This document shows positions 39,725-51,138 of a DNA stretch of 64,000 nt, piece by piece. The notes below the pieces were generated by a model, which worked only from the letters and a program-made list of their open reading frames with translations, was not told the origin of the DNA and searched no databases. The DNA comes from Mycobacterium sp. Root135 (lineage in GTDB: Bacteria; Actinomycetota; Actinomycetes; Mycobacteriales; Mycobacteriaceae). Made by a program: the position numbers and the translations under genes. Within the stretch, counting starts at the first letter, position 1. The number at the start of each line of letters is the position of its first letter. The DNA is taken from positions 496,967-560,966 of the forward strand of contig NZ_LMEZ01000001.1 in assembly GCF_001426545.1 (NCBI RefSeq). The letters are read 5' to 3'.

Positions 39725-40933
39725 TCACCGCGCGCCGTCGACCGCGAAGGTGGCCAACGCCGCCCAGTACAGCGGATTCGCGGCCGTGTCCCCGGAACGC
39801 CAGCGCCGCAGACACTCCCGCTGCCACTCGTTCACCGCATGACCCGCCCGGTCGGTGCCCTGGGCGGCGTCGACCGCCACGATCAACTCGCCCATCGGAT
39901 CGGTGTCCCCGCCGGTGAACCGTCGATACCCCGCCGTCGTCGGCAGAGACCACAGCGTGGCCGTCACCAGTTGAGCCCCGCACAGGACCATCGCCGCGAC
40001 CAGTCCCGTCGCCTCGTCGAACCGATAGTCCCCGCCTGACGCGCACGCGATGAGGGCCACCCGAGGAGGAATCGGCATCCGCCGCGACATGATCGCCGCA
40101 GCGGTCAGCGGATGTTCTTCCGCCAGGTGCAGGGACGCCTGATCGGCCCGCCCCGACCGGTCCTCGGCGGCGCTGGCGTGACCGACGTAGAGCAAGCGGC
40201 CTGGCATCTCGGCCAGCATCGTGGCGAGCCAGTCCCGGTCGGCGTCGGTGCGGCGGAACAGTTCGGTCGGGGCGGAGACCGCGGGCAGGACGCGCTGAGC
40301 GGCGACGTCGTCCGAGAAGTGGCGCGCCAAGAGAGTGTCCGGTGCCGGGCGACCCAGAACTGAGCCCAGTGCCGAATCGGGGCGCTGCCCGGGAACGCGC
40401 GGATCGAGAATCACCAAGGGCGACCGATCCCTGCGATCACCCCACGTGGTGCGCGGACGTGGGGCGTTGACGATGTTCGGCGGAATGGCCATCAACAGGT
40501 CGACCAGTTCCACCAGGCGCCGACCGTCGTCGGCGTCGTCGTCGGCGGGAACCGCGAGCGAACCCCATGGCACGCGCCCCAATCGGGCGCTCGGCGAGAT
40601 GAACAGCACCGCGCCGGCTGCACCGTCGAGTAGCAGGTTCCACGCCTGCTCCGACAGCAGCGCCGACCCGAGTCGCCTGGCGAGCTCCCCTTCGGTGTCG
40701 GCGGCGGCGAACGGTCCGGTCGTCAGGGCCCGTTCAAGCGCGTCGGTCAGGGACTCCCCCGGTGTCGGCTCCGGCAGGGCCGCGGCAAGGTCGTCGAGCC
40801 CGTCGCGGATCTGAGCGGATTGGATCACCCAGGTCACGGTGCGCGACGGGTCCGCCACGATCCGGAGACTGGCGTAGGTGGCCACTCCGACGTCGGCGAA
40901 CCGCAGGATCAGGGTCGTCTCCGCTATGGCCAT
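39725..40933 (-). CDS. CHAT domain protein (caspase/separase-like peptidase candidate)
   Basis: A 402-residue protein. The C-terminal two thirds match the CHAT fold: GRVPWGSLAVP, then the catalytic dyad His252 in LLYVGHASA and Cys297 in RVALIACASGG, then GLVAAMVLCGAQLVTATLWSLP. The first 100 residues form a separate alpha/beta region. CHAT proteins are clan CD cysteine peptidases, commonly paired with TPR partners. The ATG at 40933 overlaps the 3' end of the TPR-like gene by 10 bases; GGGAG sits just upstream, and an in-frame ATG at 40966 is an alternative. Peptidase activity is inferred from the intact dyad. Confidence 0.85.
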   Translation of the reverse strand: MAIAETTLILRFADVGVATYASLRIVADPSRTVTWVIQSAQIRDGLDDLAAALPEPTPGESLTDALERALTTGPFAAADTEGELARRLGSALLSEQAWNLLLDGAAGAVLFISPSARLGRVPWGSLAVPADDDADDGRRLVELVDLLMAIPPNIVNAPRPRTTWGDRRDRSPLVILDPRVPGQRPDSALGSVLGRPAPDTLLARHFSDDVAAQRVLPAVSAPTELFRRTDADRDWLATMLAEMPGRLLYVGHASAAEDRSGRADQASLHLAEEHPLTAAAIMSRRMPIPPRVALIACASGGDYRFDEATGLVAAMVLCGAQLVTATLWSLPTTAGYRRFTGGDTDPMGELIVAVDAAQGTDRAGHAVNEWQRECLRRWRSGDTAANPLYWAALATFAVDGAR

Positions 40934-42654
40934 GTCTCCCAAACTGATTCGGCTGCGGTGACGCATTGGCCATAGCGTTCGAACGCCAGCAGTCGGTAGT
41001 GGTCGAGCACGGGTCCGGTCATGGGATCCATCCGCAGTGGCGGCAACGGACCCAGCCGGGTGAGCCCGGTGCCGTCGGTGATCGGCGGGCCCGCGGCCAC
41101 CAGTGCGAGCTCGTCGACGTCGGTGATCGGGGCGGCGGCCGTGGAAACGCTCGACCACTCCAGCGCCGCAGCGTCGGACACGTCGGCGCTGAACGTGCCA
41201 CGCGCACTGTGGTATTCGACCAGTTGGCTGACCAGGTCGGTGTTCTCCCACTCCAGCGCGACGGCAAACGCGCCAGCCAGCAGCGGCGCCGACACGCACG
41301 TCGCCCATTGCGCCCTGGCCTCGGCGTCGGCGACCGAGTACCGGACCGAGTCGACCGCGAGCGACGCAGGCACCTTGAGTTCCGCGGCGCGCTCCAACTT
41401 CTGCATCGCAGCACGGTGTCGGTCGGTGCCCGGTTCTGCTCTGGTCGAACCGGCGCCCGCCTGGTACCTCGCTTCGGCGGTCTCCCAGTCATCGTCCGGG
41501 CGGCCTGCTCCGTCGAGGCCGAGATCGGCCAGCGCCTCGGCCCGCCAGATGTTGCCGAGGTGATCGTCGAGGCGGGCGTACGCCAGCCAGCTGCTGCGGG
41601 GCGAGGAGTCGAGACAGGCCCGCGCCTGCGTCACCATCTCGACCGCCTCGGAGTACCGGCCGCGGAAGATGGCGATCCAGCTGCGCTGCAGAAGGATCCG
41701 ATGAATGTGCAGGGGCTTTCCCAGCTCGCGCCAGTGTCGCTCGGAGTGCTCCCAGCATTCGTCGGCGACCTTGAGCCCACCCGCCGACAACCTGGTCAGG
41801 CCGAAGAACAGCCAGCACCGGGACACGTCGTTGGCCCTGGCGTAGTTGGCGATCACGGGGTACGCCTCGTACATCCGTGCCTCTGTGCTGACACGGTCGC
41901 CAGCCGACCAGCTCGCCGCACCGCGTTCCAATCGTGCTCGCGCTGTGGCAAGTTCCCACCCGCGGGCCGCGGCCCGGGCCTCGACCCGACGCAACCAGGG
42001 TTCGGCCTCGTCGAGACGGCCGGTCTCGATGCAGAATCTGGCGTACCCGATGCCGCCGAGGACGCGCAGATTGTCGGCCGATTCACCGCTTTCCGTCGAC
42101 GAGTCGAGGTGTCGTATCACCTTGTCCCACAACGGTACCGATCGCACGTGCAGATCGTCGTCGCACAACCCCTCGGCGCAGACGATCCGCGCGTAGGTCA
42201 GCAGATAGGCGTGTTCGACTGCCAGATCGGAGAATTCGTCGTCGCGGTCCTCGAGCGCGGCGAGTGCGACAGCGGCTCCCTCGTGGTCTCCGATCGCCGC
42301 GGCGAGCCCGGTTTCGAGAAAGCCGGCCCGGCGCCCGTACCGACGACTTAGATGGCGCATCTCGGTGGTCGTGAAAATCGACTTCTCGACCACCTCCGCG
42401 GTGGCGGTTCCCGCCAGGATCGACGCGTAGACCGCCAGGCACGCCCGGATGCGCAGCGCGCCTTCGCGGACACCGTCGTATGCCGTCCTGACCAGGTAGA
42501 GCTCACCGAGCTGGGCGAGGGTCTCCATCATCCAGTCGTCGCGGTCAGCCTCTTCGATCCGGGGCATGAGGGACAGCAACAGCTCCTTGGCTGCCGTCTC
42601 GTCGCTGGCGAGGGCGAGGTGGCGCGCCCGCTCCAGCTCTCCGGGGATCGACAC
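40924..42654 (-). CDS. TPR-like helical repeat protein paired with CHAT gene
   Basis: A 576-residue protein made almost entirely of helix pairs with TPR-like spacing, for example YARFCIETGRLDEAEPWLRRVEARAAARGWE and WIAIFRGRYSEAVEMVTQARACLDSS. The last 100 residues (after TFSADVSDAAALEW) form a different, less repetitive domain. No membrane segment. It starts at a GTG (42654) and runs into the CHAT gene with a 10-base overlap. In known TPR-CHAT systems the TPR part senses or scaffolds and controls the peptidase; here that is inference from pairing. Confidence 0.8.
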   Translation of the reverse strand: MSIPGELERARHLALASDETAAKELLLSLMPRIEEADRDDWMMETLAQLGELYLVRTAYDGVREGALRIRACLAVYASILAGTATAEVVEKSIFTTTEMRHLSRRYGRRAGFLETGLAAAIGDHEGAAVALAALEDRDDEFSDLAVEHAYLLTYARIVCAEGLCDDDLHVRSVPLWDKVIRHLDSSTESGESADNLRVLGGIGYARFCIETGRLDEAEPWLRRVEARAAARGWELATARARLERGAASWSAGDRVSTEARMYEAYPVIANYARANDVSRCWLFFGLTRLSAGGLKVADECWEHSERHWRELGKPLHIHRILLQRSWIAIFRGRYSEAVEMVTQARACLDSSPRSSWLAYARLDDHLGNIWRAEALADLGLDGAGRPDDDWETAEARYQAGAGSTRAEPGTDRHRAAMQKLERAAELKVPASLAVDSVRYSVADAEARAQWATCVSAPLLAGAFAVALEWENTDLVSQLVEYHSARGTFSADVSDAAALEWSSVSTAAAPITDVDELALVAAGPPITDGTGLTRLGPLPPLRMDPMTGPVLDHYRLLAFERYGQCVTAAESVWETWP

Positions 42655-42755
42655 CGGTGCATCATAAGTCGCGGCGGAGCCGAGGACTGGAAGTCGGAAG
42701 TGGCGAAAGCGGCGGACGTGCGATGCACGTCCGCCGCGTCCCCCGGGGCGACCTA

Positions 42756-43250
42756 TCAGTTGCAGGTCACCTTGATCTCGAACTTCTTCGTGATCATCCC
42801 CGCCATCGGGTTCTTCATGTCGGCGCCCTGCGCCTCACCGGTGATGGTGTACGTGCTGCCGTCGACGGCGACGTCCGCCGAGCCGCTCTTCATGCCGCCC
42901 ATCTGGGCGACGGCGAGCGCGCTGCCGTCGACGACCAAGCCGAGGGACTCGACGGCGGGCGGCGTCGCATCCGACATCACGACCGCCACGCCCTGCTGGC
43001 CGCCGACCGCACCGCTGGCGACGTTGATCTTGCCGCCGGCCTTGACGCAGGTGACGGTGCTGGTGTCCAGGCCGGCGAGATCCTGGCCCTCGACCTTGAC
43101 CTCGGTGTTGCCGCTGGTGCTGACCTGGGTGCTGCTTCCACTCGCGGCGGGTGAGCTCGAGCCGGGCGTCGTGCCCTTGTCGTCGGAGCAGCCGACCAAG
43201 ACCAATGCCGCTGCCGCGATGCCGATACCCGCCGTCACGATGTTCTTCAT
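42756..43250 (-). CDS. LpqH-family (19 kDa antigen-like) lipoprotein
   Basis: A 164-residue lipoprotein with signal MKNIVTAGIGIAAAALVLVGC (lipobox LVGC, Cys21), a Ser/Thr-rich linker, and the LpqH-type beta domain (VTCVKAGGKINVASG, STYTITGEAQGADM, FEIKVTC) with a cysteine pair. Surface-exposed and acylated in mycobacteria, often recognised by TLR2 in pathogens. Stands alone. Confidence 0.88.
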   Translation of the reverse strand: MKNIVTAGIGIAAAALVLVGCSDDKGTTPGSSSPAASGSSTQVSTSGNTEVKVEGQDLAGLDTSTVTCVKAGGKINVASGAVGGQQGVAVVMSDATPPAVESLGLVVDGSALAVAQMGGMKSGSADVAVDGSTYTITGEAQGADMKNPMAGMITKKFEIKVTCN

Positions 43251-43402
43251 GGGTGTTTCCCTTCAAGTCCGCAACGCCGGGGATGGCGTCGTCGTGAGAT
43301 GAGTACACGCGGGCCGAAGCGCTACCGATCCCAACAATTGCGCGCATCTGAGCGGCACCCTCGTCGATCGTCGATGTCAGACCCCCTCCGTATGATCGTG
43401 GT

Positions 43403-44704
43403 ATGTCCTCGCCTGCAACATCTTTGAGCTCGAAGGAGCGCTTGGACGTGTTGTTCTCCGAGATGGAGGAGTTGGCGGGGCAGCGCAATGCGATCGACAG
43501 CCGGTTGGTGGAGATCTCCGCCGAAATCGAGGGTGACGGGATCTGGGGTGCCACCGGCTGCCGGTCGGTGCCGGCGTTGGTGGCCTGGAAGTTGGGTGTG
43601 AGCCCGCATAATGCGGAGACGATCGTGACCGCGGCGCGGCGGCTGGAGGAGTTTCCGCGGTGTGCGGCGATGATGCGCGAGGGTCAGCTGTCATTGGACC
43701 AGGTGGCGGTCATTGCCGAGCGGGCCGGGGCGGGGTCTGACGCGCACTACGCCCAGCTGGCCTCCGTCGCCACGGTGACCCAGCTACGGTCCGCGATCAA
43801 GTTGGAGCCGCGGCCCACGCCGGACCGGAAGCCGGAGCCGGAGCGGTCGGTCCGCAAGACCGTCGGCGAAACGCATACGACGTACCGGATCACGCTGCCG
43901 AAGCTCGAGGCTGCGAAGTTTGACGCGGCCATGGATTCTCATCGTGATGCGTTGGTGGCGGAGTGGAAGCGTGACCACGCTGGCGACGACGACGGTGACG
44001 ATGGCGATGTCGGCGAGGTGTACGGCGGGGCCCGGCACGGGGAGAATCCCGAGGGTCCGTCGGTGCAGGTGCCGCCGTTTCCGAACGCTGCGGATGCGTT
44101 GATGAGTTTGGTGGAGGCCGGGTGGGACGCCGATGTGGCGCGTCGCCCGCATGGTCAGCACACCACCGTGGTCGTGCATCTGGACGTCGAGAACCGCAAT
44201 GCTGCTCTTCATTTGGGGTCGTTCCTGTCGGAGGATGATCGCCGGTATTTGATGTGTGAGGCGGACTGCGAGGTGTGGTTGGAGCGCCATGGTCAGGTGA
44301 TCGGCTCCGGGCGGGCGACCCGCCAGATCAGCCGCCGCCTGCGCCGCGCGTTGGAACACCGCGACCGCTGCTGCGTGGTCCCCGGCTGCGGGGCGACCCG
44401 CGGACTACACGCCCACCACATCAAGCATTGGGAGGACGGCGGAGCCACCGAACTCGACAACCTGGTCCTGCTGTGTCCTTATCACCACCGCCTGCATCAC
44501 AGTGGGGGCATCACGATCACCGGTCCCGCTCAGAACCTGGTCGTGACCGACGCCGACGGCAAGACCCTCCACCCGGGATCGCTGGCCCGCCCACCGACTC
44601 AACCCCGACCATCGGTGAAGCCATGTCGCGGCCCGTTGGGGGAACGCGCCGAATGGTGGTGGTACACACCATTCGAACCACAGCCGCCACCGCTAGCCGA
44701 CTAG
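43403..44704 (+). CDS. DUF222/HNH endonuclease domain protein (13E12 repeat family)
   Basis: A 433-residue protein with an N-terminal DUF222 region and a C-terminal HNH nuclease: CCVVPGCGATRGLHAHHIKHWEDGG followed by LDNLVLLCPYHHRLHHSGG (zinc-binding Cys residues and the HNH core). It belongs to the multi-copy 13E12 family of mycobacteria, whose members behave as repeats and in M. tuberculosis mark prophage attachment sites. Natural activity unknown. Less GC-biased codon choice in its middle (many GTT, TTG, GCT) than in neighbours hints at horizontal spread. Confidence 0.9.
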   Translation: MSSPATSLSSKERLDVLFSEMEELAGQRNAIDSRLVEISAEIEGDGIWGATGCRSVPALVAWKLGVSPHNAETIVTAARRLEEFPRCAAMMREGQLSLDQVAVIAERAGAGSDAHYAQLASVATVTQLRSAIKLEPRPTPDRKPEPERSVRKTVGETHTTYRITLPKLEAAKFDAAMDSHRDALVAEWKRDHAGDDDGDDGDVGEVYGGARHGENPEGPSVQVPPFPNAADALMSLVEAGWDADVARRPHGQHTTVVVHLDVENRNAALHLGSFLSEDDRRYLMCEADCEVWLERHGQVIGSGRATRQISRRLRRALEHRDRCCVVPGCGATRGLHAHHIKHWEDGGATELDNLVLLCPYHHRLHHSGGITITGPAQNLVVTDADGKTLHPGSLARPPTQPRPSVKPCRGPLGERAEWWWYTPFEPQPPPLAD

Positions 44705-44750
44705 GCGCGCACTCCCCTCCCTGACGCACGGCCAGCGGTACGGTGGCAGC

Positions 44751-45053
44751 GTGGGAGACCCCGAGGAGATCGTCGACGCCGAAATCGTGCCCGACCCGCC
44801 TGCCCCGACACCGCAGGAGCCTGCCCCGACACCGGAGGCGACCGGCTACACCCCAGGTGGTGTGCCGACCTTCGAATCGGTCCGAGAGAAGATCGAAACC
44901 CGGTACGGAACCGCCGTCGGGTCCTCCGAATTGGCGTCGGAGACGCCCGAGGGGCGTGAGGTCGAGGAACAGTACGAGGCAAGGCAGCGCGCCGCCCACG
45001 ATCGGCTCGAACAGATCAGAGCGTCGATGCGGAACGAGCCGGATCGGACCTGA
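44751..45053 (+). CDS. Small conserved hypothetical protein (Rv1638A-like position)
   Basis: A 100-residue protein: an acidic/proline-rich first half (VPDPPAPTPQEPAPTP) and a helical charged second half (EGREVEEQYEARQRAAHDRLEQIRASM). Starts at GTG 44751. It lies directly before the AlkZ-like gene with a 4-base gap, and near uvrA, where M. tuberculosis carries the small ORF Rv1638A. Function unknown. Confidence 0.7.
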   Translation: MGDPEEIVDAEIVPDPPAPTPQEPAPTPEATGYTPGGVPTFESVREKIETRYGTAVGSSELASETPEGREVEEQYEARQRAAHDRLEQIRASMRNEPDRT

Positions 45054-45057
45054 CGCG

Positions 45058-46219
45058 GTGCGTTCCTTCACCGTCGAGGAACGTCGGACCCGGCTGGCTC
45101 GGCGACACTTCCTGGCCGAGCCCACCGACCGATCGGTCGCAGACGTCGCGAAGTCGTTCGTCGGTCTACACGCCACCGACCCGGCCACGCCGTACCTCTC
45201 ACTGTGGGCGCGCCGCACCAACTTTCGCGTCGCCGATCTCGACTCGGCGCTGTACGTCGACCGGGCGGTGGTGAAGCACCTCGCCATGAGGCGCACGCTG
45301 TGGGTCTTCGACACCGCCGACCTGCCGGCCGTGCAGGCCGCGGCGAGCAATCGCGTCGCCGCCACCGAGCGCAGGAAGCTGATCGCCGACGTGGTCAAGG
45401 CCGGGATCGCCGTCGACGGCGAGGCATGGTTGGCGGACGCGTCGGCGGCGGTCACCGCCCATCTGGCCGAGCACGGTCAGGCCACCGCCCGCGAGCTTCG
45501 CGCCGCACTTCCCCAACTGGCAGGCGACTACGACCCCGCCCCCGGCAAGAGCTGGGGTGGACCCGGTCCGATATCGCCACGCGTGCTGACGGTTATGGGC
45601 GTCGAAGGGCATCTGTTCCGCGGCCCCAACGAGGGCAGCTGGACGACGTCGCGCCCCAAGTGGACCTCCGCCGCGCGGTGGGCCGGCGAGGTCGCGCAGC
45701 GTGAGCCCGACGCCGCGCGGGTAGCCCTGATCGGCACGTGGCTGAGGGCGTTCGGGCCGGGGACGGTCGAGGACGTCAGGTGGTTCTTCGGTCACACCCT
45801 TGGCTGGACGCGCGACGGCCTGCGTGACGTCGGTGCCGTCGAAGTCGACATGGACGGCGTTCCCGGCTGGGTACTGCCCGACGACCTCGAGCCCGAGCCA
45901 CCCTGCGAACGGTGGTGCGCACTGCTGCCCGGCCTCGACGTCACGACGATGGGCTGGAAGCAGCGAGATTGGTATCTCGGACCCCACCAGGCGCAGGTGT
46001 TCGACCGCAACGGCAACGGCGGGCCGACCGCGTGGTGCGACGGCCGGATCGTCGGCTGCTGGACACAGGACGCCGACGGCCGAGTCGCCGTGCACCTCGT
46101 CGAAGACGTCGACGCCGAGGCGTCGATGGCCTTGGCGCGCAAGGCAGACGAGCTCACCGACTGGCTCGACGGGGTTCGGATCGCCGCACGGTTCCCGTCG
46201 CCCCTGTCGAAGTCGTCGG

Positions 46220-46230
<11 letters not shown>
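45058..46230 (+). CDS. Winged-helix DNA-binding protein, AlkZ/AlkX-like (HTH_42) family
   Basis: A 390-residue HTH_42 protein. N-terminal winged-helix repeats ([41 protein letters not shown]), a middle HTH block ([13 protein letters not shown]) and the C-terminal beta domain with [19 protein letters not shown] and [10 protein letters not shown]. AlkZ-type enzymes unhook DNA interstrand crosslinks using a QxQ or QxD motif; here the equivalent site reads His38-Ala-Thr40 (GLHATDP), so catalysis may differ. It sits against uvrA, convergent with an 11-base overlap, a DNA-repair context. GTG start at 45058. Confidence 0.85.
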
Positions 46231-49123
<2,893 letters not shown>

Positions 49124-49222
49124 CTGATATCTCTCCTGGTCTGATGGTGCTCTCCAACCTGCTCGAAGCGCACCGCGCTCATGTTATGTCCACTCACCGA
49201 CAAGCCCCGTACGGTGGCAGTC

Positions 49223-49912
49223 ATGGCCGATCAGAGAACCTCCGTTGCCGACGACTACACGGGTCACGTCGAGTCCGGCTCAGCCGCACGCCGCAATCTC
49301 CCCGGTGCGTCGATCGTGAAGGCGTCGGTGGGTCCCATGGACAACAACGCGTACCTGATCACGTGTTCCCAGTCCGGCCAGACGCTACTCGTCGACGCCG
49401 CAAACGACGCGCCCGTTCTTCTCGACCTGATCGAGCGGTACGCCCCGAGCCTGGCCCTCATCGTGACCACTCATCAGCACGGCGACCACTGGCAGGCACT
49501 GGCCGAGGTGACCAGCGCCACGGGCGCACCGACCGCCGCACACCAACTCGACGCCAAACCGCTGCCCGTCACCCCGGATCGCATCCTCTCCGACGGCGAC
49601 ACCGTCGAGATCGGCGAACTCACCTTCGACGTGATCCACCTGCAGGGTCACACCGAGGGGTCGGTGGCCCTCGCGCTGCGCGGACCTGCGGCGGGCGACG
49701 CCGTGCAGCTGTTCACCGGTGACTGCCTGTTCCCCGGCGGTCCTGGACGTACCACGCGCCCGGAAGAGTTCGAGTCGTTGATCAGCGGCCTCGAGACGAA
49801 GGTGTTCGACCGGTACGGCGACGACACCGTCGTGTATCCGGGCCACGGCGACGACACCACCCTTGGCGCCGAGCGGCCGCACCTCGGCGAGTGGAAGGAA
49901 CGCGGCTGGTGA
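49223..49912 (+). CDS. MBL-fold metallo-hydrolase (Rv1637c-like, glyoxalase II-like)
   Basis: A 229-residue metallo-beta-lactamase-fold protein with the metal motif THQHGDHW, then GHTEGSVAL, FTGDCLFPGGPGRT and VVYPGHGDDTTLG, the layout of glyoxalase-II-like hydrolases. Substrate unknown. The ATG at 49223 is chosen; the frame also opens at 49181. Divergent from uvrA and overlapping the DUF427 gene by 4 bases (GTGA). Confidence 0.9.
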   Translation: MADQRTSVADDYTGHVESGSAARRNLPGASIVKASVGPMDNNAYLITCSQSGQTLLVDAANDAPVLLDLIERYAPSLALIVTTHQHGDHWQALAEVTSATGAPTAAHQLDAKPLPVTPDRILSDGDTVEIGELTFDVIHLQGHTEGSVALALRGPAAGDAVQLFTGDCLFPGGPGRTTRPEEFESLISGLETKVFDRYGDDTVVYPGHGDDTTLGAERPHLGEWKERGW

Positions 49913-50409
49913 GCGGTTGGCCCAAGCCCGACAAGCTCGGCCCAGGTCAGGAGTCGGTCTGGGACTATCCACGGCCGCCGAGGCTGGAGACGTTCGCCGG
50001 TTCGATCACCGTCGAGCTGGCCGGGGAAATCATCGCCTCGACCGACCGCGGCTGGCGCGTCCTCGAGACCAGCCACCCGCCCACGTACTACATCCCCGCG
50101 GCAGCGTTTCGGGACGGCGCCCTGCGCCCGGCGGCAGGATCGTCGTGGTGCGAATGGAAGGGCGTGGCGTCCTACTTCGACCTGGTCAGCGGCGCTCGCG
50201 TCGCCGAACGGGCAGGCTGGACGTACCCGGAACCCACGCGCGGTTTCGAACCGATCGCCGGTGCCATCGCGGTGATGGCGGCACAGGTCGACCGTTGCAC
50301 CGTCAACGGTGAGCGGGTCGAGTCGCAACCCGGTGGCTTCTACGGCGGCTGGATCACCAGCTGGGTGAAGGGCCCGTTCAAGGGCATCCCAGGCTCCAGG
50401 GGCTGGTAG
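49909..50409 (+). CDS. DUF427 domain-containing protein
   Basis: A 166-residue DUF427 protein: ITVELAGEIIASTDRGWRVLETSHPPTYYIP and SSWCEWKGVASYFDL, continuing with a family-typical FYGGWITSWVKGPFKG end. Small beta-tent fold of unknown function, common in actinobacteria. GTG start overlaps the MBL stop by 4 bases, so the pair is coupled. Confidence 0.9.
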   Translation: MSGWPKPDKLGPGQESVWDYPRPPRLETFAGSITVELAGEIIASTDRGWRVLETSHPPTYYIPAAAFRDGALRPAAGSSWCEWKGVASYFDLVSGARVAERAGWTYPEPTRGFEPIAGAIAVMAAQVDRCTVNGERVESQPGGFYGGWITSWVKGPFKGIPGSRGW

Positions 50410-50426
50410 CCCCCGGAGCCCGATCG

Positions 50427-50870
50427 TCAGGACGTGTGGACGATCAGGACGTCGGACTTGGAACGACGCGCCACGTTGGCGGGCACCGATCCGAGCAGGC
50501 GGCCGGCGATGGTGCTGAGGCCGACGTTGCCGACGACCAGAAGGTCGGCCTTGATCTCCTCGGCCAGGTCGACCAGGGCGTCGACGGGAGCGCCGACGAC
50601 GGCCTTCTCCTCGACGTCCTTGGCTCCGGCGGTGTGCGCGCGGTCCCTGGCTTCACGCAGGATCGCGTAGATGGGAGCGTTGCCCGCCATCTTGTAGCCC
50701 TCGTCCTTGAGGACGTCGGCGGCCCGCGAGTCTTCGCTCTGCGGGAAGTACGCCGTGGCCACGATGAGCTTCGCGCCCGCTCCCGCGGCGATCTGCGCGG
50801 CCCGGTCTACCGCGCGCAGCGATGAATCCGAACCGTCAGTTCCGACCAAAACGGTCTGATAGGCGCCCAT
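50427..50870 (-). CDS. Universal stress protein, TB15.3/Rv1636-like
   Basis: The 147-residue single-domain USP has VLVGTDGSDSSLRAVDRAA at the N-terminus and the nucleotide loop VVGNVGLSTIAGRLLGSVP (GxxG-9x-GS). Rv1636 and its M. smegmatis orthologue bind cAMP with higher affinity than ATP (published family knowledge), and the gene order beside the MBL protein and uvrA supports orthology. GGGAGGG lies about 9 bases before the ATG. The Rv1647-type cyclase in the same block is a possible source of ligand. Confidence 0.93.
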   Translation of the reverse strand: MGAYQTVLVGTDGSDSSLRAVDRAAQIAAGAGAKLIVATAYFPQSEDSRAADVLKDEGYKMAGNAPIYAILREARDRAHTAGAKDVEEKAVVGAPVDALVDLAEEIKADLLVVGNVGLSTIAGRLLGSVPANVARRSKSDVLIVHTS

Positions 50871-51138
50871 TCAAAGCCCTCCCAGGGTTGATTGCCAAGC
50901 CATCCGAACAGTAACCCGAAGTTCAGCGAACATGGGGCGATTCACTCGGATGGCGCGTGTAGTCCAGCGATGATCGTAACCTCGGCGTTGCCGCCGAATG
51001 TCACGTTGGTGAGCAACCGTACGCAATTGACGGTCAGGGGCGCCGCTCGCATCCGTGCGCCCGACGTGACCTGCGTCATCGACGTGCACATCGGTGTTGA
51101 TAAGCATTGCCCACCAACGACGTTCACGTCGTCCGTGT
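50871..51138. other. Intergenic region between USP and UbiD genes
   Basis: About 270 bases. It should hold the USP promoter and the end of the UbiD transcript. Frames on both strands are open here, but the translations show no recognisable domain and no ribosome site, so no gene is called. Confidence 0.4.

Noticed and set aside
49124..49222. LexA/SOS box before uvrA
   Set aside because: Looked for TCGAAC-N4-GTTCGA-like sites in the uvrA/MBL gap; only scattered partial matches, so not called.
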